From Agelaius tricolor (lineage: Eukaryota; Chordata; Aves; Passeriformes; Icteridae), in NCBI GenBank assembly GCA_023055355.1, contig JALJCS010000001.1:110252881-110316880 (forward strand): a stretch of 64,000 bases of DNA. The letters run 5' to 3'. Under the pieces are notes generated by a model. It saw only the letters and a list, made by a program, of their open reading frames with translations. It made no database searches and had not been told where the DNA came from. Numbering within the stretch: the first letter of the stretch is position 1; every line of letters begins with the position of its first letter. Shown in pieces: positions 58,797-64,000 of the stretch. A program made the translations under genes and the position numbers.

Positions 58797-61689
58797 ACAC
58801 AAAGGTGGACACAGAGCCTCCCACCTTCCCACTGGGACGTGGGTTAGCGAGTTATAAATCCAAACCCACCCCAAGGAAGGAGGTCTGGGCAGCAGGGCAG
58901 TCCAGCTTCATGCTGCCTACAGCTCCGAGACTTTGGCATTAAAGGAGCAAGGGGGAATCGGTGGTTTGGGTTTATTCTTTAAAAAAAATACAAATTAAAT
59001 TGTTGAACACCAAGGTTTGGACCACCCCAAGGTAAAGGCTGATCCAGCTGACAAAAATGCAATGCCCTGATAATCTCCTCTTTGGTGGCACTCAGGAGTG
59101 TTGGGGTATGAAAATGAAGGTTTTCTGCCAATGCCCACTCCTCTCCACCCAGCACAGCCCCAAAATCCTCATTCCCACTTGACACAAAAAACCTCTGGGT
59201 TACTCCCATCCTAACAAGCAACCAGGATGGGAAGTCCAAATGTGCTCCCTCCCTACCCCCCATATATTTGCCCACCCTGAACCACCTTGAAGTGCCATGG
59301 ATATTTCCAACAGAATTGAAGACGGGCTCCTGTCCACACCAGTCCAGCACTGGAATAAACACATACCTTGAATGGAGTCAGATTTGTCAAGAAAGGGTAA
59401 TGAAAGAAGGAACATTCAAGGCTATATAACTTTTATGTGTCCCTCTCTTTTAGATCACAGGAAAACAAATTTATCTCCAGAGCCCCCATAGAAAGAAACG
59501 GATTCACAGAAATTTTGATCTGGAGTGTAGTTTAATAGTAATGATAATTTCTTGTAAGGTCATATTTTACCTGGAATCAAGTCAATGTCTATAAAAATGC
59601 TATAAGGAATTGACAAAATGATTCCTGGAATTTTTTCCTGCTGTTTTTCTTCTACAAAGCAATTTTGGTTTGCAAAGACAGATGCAAGTCCTGGCAACTC
59701 AAGTGCTGAAGCACTGAATGGCACAGTAGGCAATTTAATGGTCAGTAACATACTTTTATTTTAAAATCATGCTGGAGAACTGAGAAAAACACAGGGACAA
59801 GGTTTGCAGATTAGTGTAGAAAAAGGCTTGTGGGCAGCTAAGGGAGCCTAAAAGGTAAACTTGTGCCTTGAGCCATTAACTCTCCAACAGGTGCAATAGC
59901 GGGCAAAGGGGTGACCACTTTTACCACTCCCAGTCTCTGGTGCTACTGTGACCTGCATGAATTCCCCCCAAAAACTGTGTGAGTGTCAATAATCTGCAGT
60001 TTGAGCAGTGATTCTGCGGGTTTTCAGTTTTCCCTTTCTCCCTCCCACCCCAGCCCCATCGTTCTGCTGCAAGGTTTTTCTGAAAATAGGACTGAAAATG
60101 CCAGAGTTTGGACTATCAGATTTTTCCCTTGGACCAGTGAATTGTAAGGAAGAAAAAGAAAACACCACTTACCAGACAGGAAAAATTTAAATCGTCAAAA
60201 TGAAATAAAACAGAAGCTGGGGAAAGCTGTTTTTAATGAAGACCATTACAGAGAGAGGTGGTGTTTTCCTTCCCTCTGTGTTTGTGTGTGTGCAAACCGT
60301 TTTCTATCCAGTCACAATCAGGGAGCTGAAAAATCTGTCTTTAATTGCAGATGTTGTAAAAATAATCACATAGGAGACTAAACTAGCATTAAAAATGTGA
60401 ATTCTTGACTTGTTGCCTTGGCGTGGAACATCTTTCTATTGAACTGCTTATAAAGCAGTAAACTATGAGTCAAAATTTCTTCAAGAAGATGCCTTTTCTT
60501 GTTATGGTTGTTTTACTTCAGAGGGTGTTTCTTGGCTTTGCCAGAAAAAGGAGATGGTGGGGAATGTGTGCTCTGTCTTAAAAGACGGCTTTGTTTTTAA
60601 TTATCCTTGCTGCAAAATACAGTGAGATCTTTCTGCTTCCATTTTTTTTAGCTCAGATAAAATTCTCGGCATTTCAGCATTTTTTTTCTCCTCTGCAGCT
60701 TTTTCCCATTTGAACTGTTATTTATTACTTCTTTACTACCTTTCATGCAGTTAAATGAAAATCTTGATGCTTAATGGTGAAAACACCCGAAAGGAATTTA
60801 ATTTTATTTTCAGGGTAATGTTGCCCTCAAAAGAACAATCTACCTCCAAACAATGAGAAATTGTTTCTCCAATCCCACCTACCCTCCTCCTCCTTCCCTG
60901 AGTCTTCTGTTGAGTTTCGATCCCACTAAGGGAAAAGGGGTATTTTGTTAGTTTGAAATCAGATTGCTGTTGCCTTTTTAGTACCTTTATAAATCCAGGA
61001 ACATTAGCTGAAATAAGTCTGGTGCAAAATGTTTCCTTTCTATGGGACCTAACACATTGAAGGGTGCCAGTAGGTGGTCACTGTTCATAGACTTTAAAAT
61101 GCAGATTAAGTCCAGCTGAACTGTGCCAAACCTTGTTCAACCCCGTTGAAGTCCAAAATAAATTCACACCTCCTCATTTCTGTCCTATTAATCAATCAAT
61201 CCAAGAAACTGCAGTCTGTGGTGGGTATCAGTCAGAGACTTGTCTGTTCACTTGGGCTGATGCACAGAATAAATGTTTTCATATATTTTAAAATTAATTT
61301 TATTTCCTGTGTCTATATTTTTAATTTTGTTTTCTTTTGCAAGAATGCAACTGTGACTACCTGTTGTCAGGAAGACCATAAATTTCAAAGTTAAAATAAC
61401 ATTATATTCCAGTATTTGTTTTTCAGGGGAAAAAATCAAAATAGCAATCTAAAAAAAATAAAGAGGAAACTGTGAACCCCGCTCAGTATAAATGTACAAT
61501 AATAAGATTTATTTTTACTTTGGCTGTTTGAAACTTGTCTAAGTTTATGCCAACAAACATAACTAGAGTCCTAGAATGATCATAATCCATCCACACCAAG
61601 TACAAAGAAGGGTTTCTCTTTTTTATGTAGACTTGACTTTCCAAAGTCAAATTGTTACGTGTGATGAGTGCAGTATTAGCTAATATTAA

Positions 61690-61850
61690 TGAGCTCTAAT
61701 TCTTTGCACTTTTACTATTCAGATTTACAACAGCTTTGCACAGAGCAATGAGAAAAGGAGCCCCAAGGAAAGGGAAGACATCTTTCCATTTTGTACCCTG
61801 AAACTAAGGCACAGAGAGGTTTAAGCAAAATCTGGTGCTGAGGGAGTGGG
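61690..61850 (-). mobile_element. Ancient MIR-type SINE
   Basis: On the plus strand CCATTTTGTACCCTGAAACT, then AAGGCACAGAGAGGTTTAAG (61786-61825) matches the reverse-complemented MIR core very well. Upstream AGCTCTAATTCTTTGCAC fits the tail side. The head side beyond 61830 is unclear. Confidence 0.75.
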
Positions 61851-61913
61851 AAAACAAGCAACAAGATTCAGATGCCTTCTCATTTCAGCCACATGAAAAA
61901 ATTTGTTCCCCCT

Positions 61914-61971
61914 TAAAAAAAAAAAAAAAGAAAGAAAAAAAGCAAACAAACAAACAAAAAAACTCCACCAA
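61914..61971. repeat. A-rich low-complexity tract
   Basis: A15, then GAAAGAAAAAAAG and CAAACAAACAAACAAAAAAAC. Simple sequence adjoining the SINE remnant. Confidence 0.9.
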
Positions 61972-62238
61972 ACTTAATTACTTAATTTCAACTTTTCAGC
62001 CATTAGTGTGTGTCAAGATACTTTTTATTGCACTGTGAAAGGTTAATTTCTTAAAAATACTTTGCTGAGGGATTTTATTGACAGCTTTTGAACAACCTGA
62101 GTGGTCCAACTGGCTTCCCAAACTCTACATCCCCTTTTATTCCTTCAGAGTTTTCTAATAAATTTATGACTCCTGACCTTTGAGAAATGCGGTGCTGTGT
62201 TCCTTTTATCAGATCTACTGTCTACTAATCCTGCTTTT

Positions 62239-62390
62239 TCATAGAATCACAAAATTATTTGAGTTGGAAGGGACCTTTAAACATCACCCAGTCCAAACCC
62301 CCTGTGATGAACAGGAACACCTTCCACAGGATCAGGTTCTTCAGAGCCCTGTCCAACCTGACCTTGAATGTTCCCAGGGAAATTTAATAC
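62239..62390 (-). mobile_element. CR1 LINE 3' end, 5'-truncated
   Basis: TCATAGAATCACAAAATTAT, GAGTTGGAAGGGACCTTTAA, CACCCAGTCCAAACCCCC, CTGTCCAACCTGACCTTGAA and TGTTCCCAGGG, the reverse complement of a CR1 3' terminus. It sits just beside a much older CR1 piece of the same strand. Confidence 0.95.
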
Positions 62391-62479
62391 AATGTCTACC
62401 AAGGTGCATTAAAGAGAAGTTGGAATATTATTTGGCATTCCCAATATGATGTTTGGAGCTTTTTGAGATATCCTTATGG

Positions 62480-63230
62480 CTGCTCTTCTCCTCTAGCACA
62501 GGGTCTATGTAAGTGTTGGATCCCATATCACAATTAATAAGTTTTATGTTTTGTATATGAATTTCTTCAGAATTCATGAGTGAATGACATCTGGTCCTGG
62601 CCATTTCTTACTGCTAAATTTTATCGGCTTGTTCTAAAATTTCTGCTAATAACACTTCATCTTGACACAGTTCTTGAGCTTAATTGAACACAGAGGAATG
62701 TTTTGTTGCAAGAACCTTTCACTGCTCCTTGACCAAGAAGTGTTGAGCTTTTCTGCTGTATCTTATCTTGTCTGAGAACTCTCTTGAATCAATTGTAATT
62801 CCTTTGAGCTCTCTGACAGGCTGGTTTTCAAATAAAAGTATTTAAACATTTTAAGGGGGTTTTCATTGGTTTTGGCAGAGGTTTCCACAAATTATTTCTT
62901 GTCCTGCTTTATTAATGTATTAATATTTAACCTAATATAGTATGCTCTTCTCTTTTTCCTCCCTTTTATAAAAAGAAAACCTTCTGATCTTTTAAAAGGA
63001 GATAAAATCAGAGGAAATTTTAGGGAGAATTTTAGTTGATCAATATTGTAAATCATTACGGTACCTCATTTTTAAAAGTCTCCATAGCAACTGCTGTCAT
63101 TTGAGCCTTTTAGCTGTGCCTTTTTATTTCTTAAAAATCTCCTGACCTCCTCATTTTCAAGTGGTTTTGTTCCTAAAGTTAAACATTACAGTGGCAGGTA
63201 CCTTTACCCTTGCCTTTTTGCATTATGGAT
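62480..63230 (-). mobile_element. Ancient CR1 LINE, internal ORF2 region
   Basis: About 750 bases that follow, in order, the reverse complement of old amniote CR1 ORF2 between the endonuclease and reverse transcriptase parts. Landmarks are ATGACATCTGGTCCTGG near 62583, GCTTGTTCTAAAATTTCTGC near 62626, CTTCATCTTGACACAGTTC near 62654, GGTTTCCACAAATTATTTC near 62879, AAGTCTCCATAGCAACTGC near 63077 and TTGTTCCTAAAGTTAAAC near 63166. All frames are broken by stops. It lacks its 3' end; the nearby 62239-62390 terminus is a younger insertion. Assignment is from recognition of the order of these blocks. Confidence 0.75.
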
Positions 63231-63547
63231 GCTGTGTCTTGCTGAGACTTAAACAAACACATTCAATTGTTCCTGTTGATCCCACTGTTTTTATAGCAGT
63301 ACTGCAGAAATTTTTGCAAATGCAACATTATCCATAATTTTTTAGGACAGAAAGAAATGCTCACTGTAATGATGATTATTGGAGGATCTATTTGGGAAAA
63401 AGAAATATTTTTAAGAAGAAAGTGATTAAAAAAAATTTTTTTCTCTCTTTCTTCAGAGAAGAATGAGAAAAGAGAAAAGAAAAAAATATTCAGATATGAA
63501 AACCTTCTCTTGACTTTCTCAGTTAAATTGAAAGACAGCTTTCCCAG
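63231..63547. other. Unassigned AT-rich sequence
   Basis: May continue the old CR1 piece but no landmark is readable. Contains AAAAAAATTTTTTTC at about 63428-63442 and purine-rich DNA that gives an F/L-rich minus frame at 63263-63553. No gene. Confidence 0.5.
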
Positions 63548-63772
63548 CTGCACCAGAAGTTTAGATTAGATATTAGGAGAAAAATTCTTCACTGAAAGAC
63601 TGGTCAGTCATTGGAATGGGCTGCCCAGGGAACTGCTGGAATCACCATCAATGAAGGTGTTCAAAAGCTGGGTGGATGTGGCACTTGGGGACATGGTTTA
63701 GTGGTGAATATGGTGGTGAATGGTTGAAGTCCAATATTTTAGAGGTCTTTTCCAACCTTAATGATTCTGTGA
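63548..63772 (+). mobile_element. CR1 LINE 3' end, 5'-truncated
   Basis: Sense copy from CTGCACCAGAAGTTTAGATT, through TAGATATTAGGAGAAAAATT, TTGGAATGGGCTGCCCAGGG, GGCACTTGGGGACATGGTTT and TAGAGGTCTTTTCCAACCTT to AATGATTCTGTGAA. Same subfamily as 21885-22015, longer by about 100 bases. Confidence 0.96.
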
Positions 63773-64000
63773 AGCCTGGAATTATATGTGGAAACCTCTG
63801 TGGGAAAGGAATGACAAATCATGGGTGACTTTTGTGGCTACAACCTATCCCTTGGTGTCCTCAGCTGCCTGGACACAGAGGTGCATATAAATGTGTGGTG
63901 GCCTTAGCAAACCTGAGCTGGCTCCTTGAACAGATTTCTGTGCTTGGCTCAGGCCTAAACTGAGAAATCTGCCAAGCCTTCATTGATACCTGTCATATCA

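Larger units (their letters stand above)
56201..61689. other. Long unassigned stretch with CpG-retaining blocks
   Basis: No recognised repeat in about 5.5 kb. Notable are CpG-retaining patches at 57020-57210 and 58560-58930, the alternating GT/GC/AC palindrome at 58779-58796, an A-rich AAAATAAA tract at 58275-58345, T runs near 58485-58504, and AT-rich motif-dense DNA at 60300-60800. Frames here reach 150 aa (56937-57389 minus) without any domain. No coding support. Confidence 0.5.

Noticed and set aside
1..64000. Endogenous retrovirus or other viral remnant
   Set aside because: No long terminal repeat, primer-binding site or viral-gene-like frame was recognised anywhere in the window.
1..64000. 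CRISPR array, bacterial operon or defence system
   Set aside because: No repeat-spacer pattern, no prokaryote-like gene packing; repeats and composition are those of a bird chromosome.

Overview
This window looks like bird nuclear DNA from a gene-poor region, either intergenic or inside a very large intron. The main evidence is the repeat content. Nearly every recognisable repeat is a 5'-truncated CR1 retrotransposon whose 3' end finishes in an ATTCTATGAT-like tail instead of poly(A). There are no Alu, B1 or L1 elements, no recognisable long terminal repeat, and no tRNA, rRNA or CRISPR feature. Base composition is AT-leaning and CpG-poor. All family assignments come from reading the sequence against what I know of these families; no alignment was run, so the species is not determined.

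I find no protein-coding gene I can support. The longest open frames are 51367-52005 (-), 46483-47046 (-) and 15278-15811 (+). They are, respectively, a frame across a homopolymer tract, the antisense of a CR1 copy, and another frame across a poly(T) tract. None shows a domain, a family resemblance or a convincing exon structure. The frames elsewhere are short, overlap each other on both strands, and look like chance.

The repeats fall into age layers. (1) Very old, heavily diverged CR1 internal pieces, all on the minus strand: 500-800, 3735-4250, 36005-36155 and 62480-63230. (2) Old tRNA-derived MIR/CORE-type SINEs: 38350-38505 (+), 50990-51257 (+), 46090-46212 (-) and 61690-61850 (-). (3) Younger avian CR1 3' ends, 8 on plus and 11 on minus, of which the longest are 46506-47284 (+) and 36486-37105 (-). 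(4) Simple-sequence tracts, notably a pure (CCTCT)n array at 22119-22237, (TAAAA)10 at 42681-42730, and an A/C-rich tract with a long C run at 35008-35112.

The most unusual structures are near-perfect fold-backs: 40524-40571 (23-bp stem), 43461-43519 (27-bp stem, one mismatch), 43701-43724 (24-bp perfect palindrome), 47357-47398 (15-bp stem) and 10643-10671 (14-bp stem). Four of the five lie within 7 kb and none is in a recognised repeat. Between the repeats, several blocks keep CpG and carry dense AT-rich motif clusters (for example 15430-15790, 24150-24300, 54510-54790 and 58560-58930). They are the best candidates for conserved regulatory elements, but only a cross-species alignment could show it. 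I found no new multi-gene system here, and the window gives no support for one.
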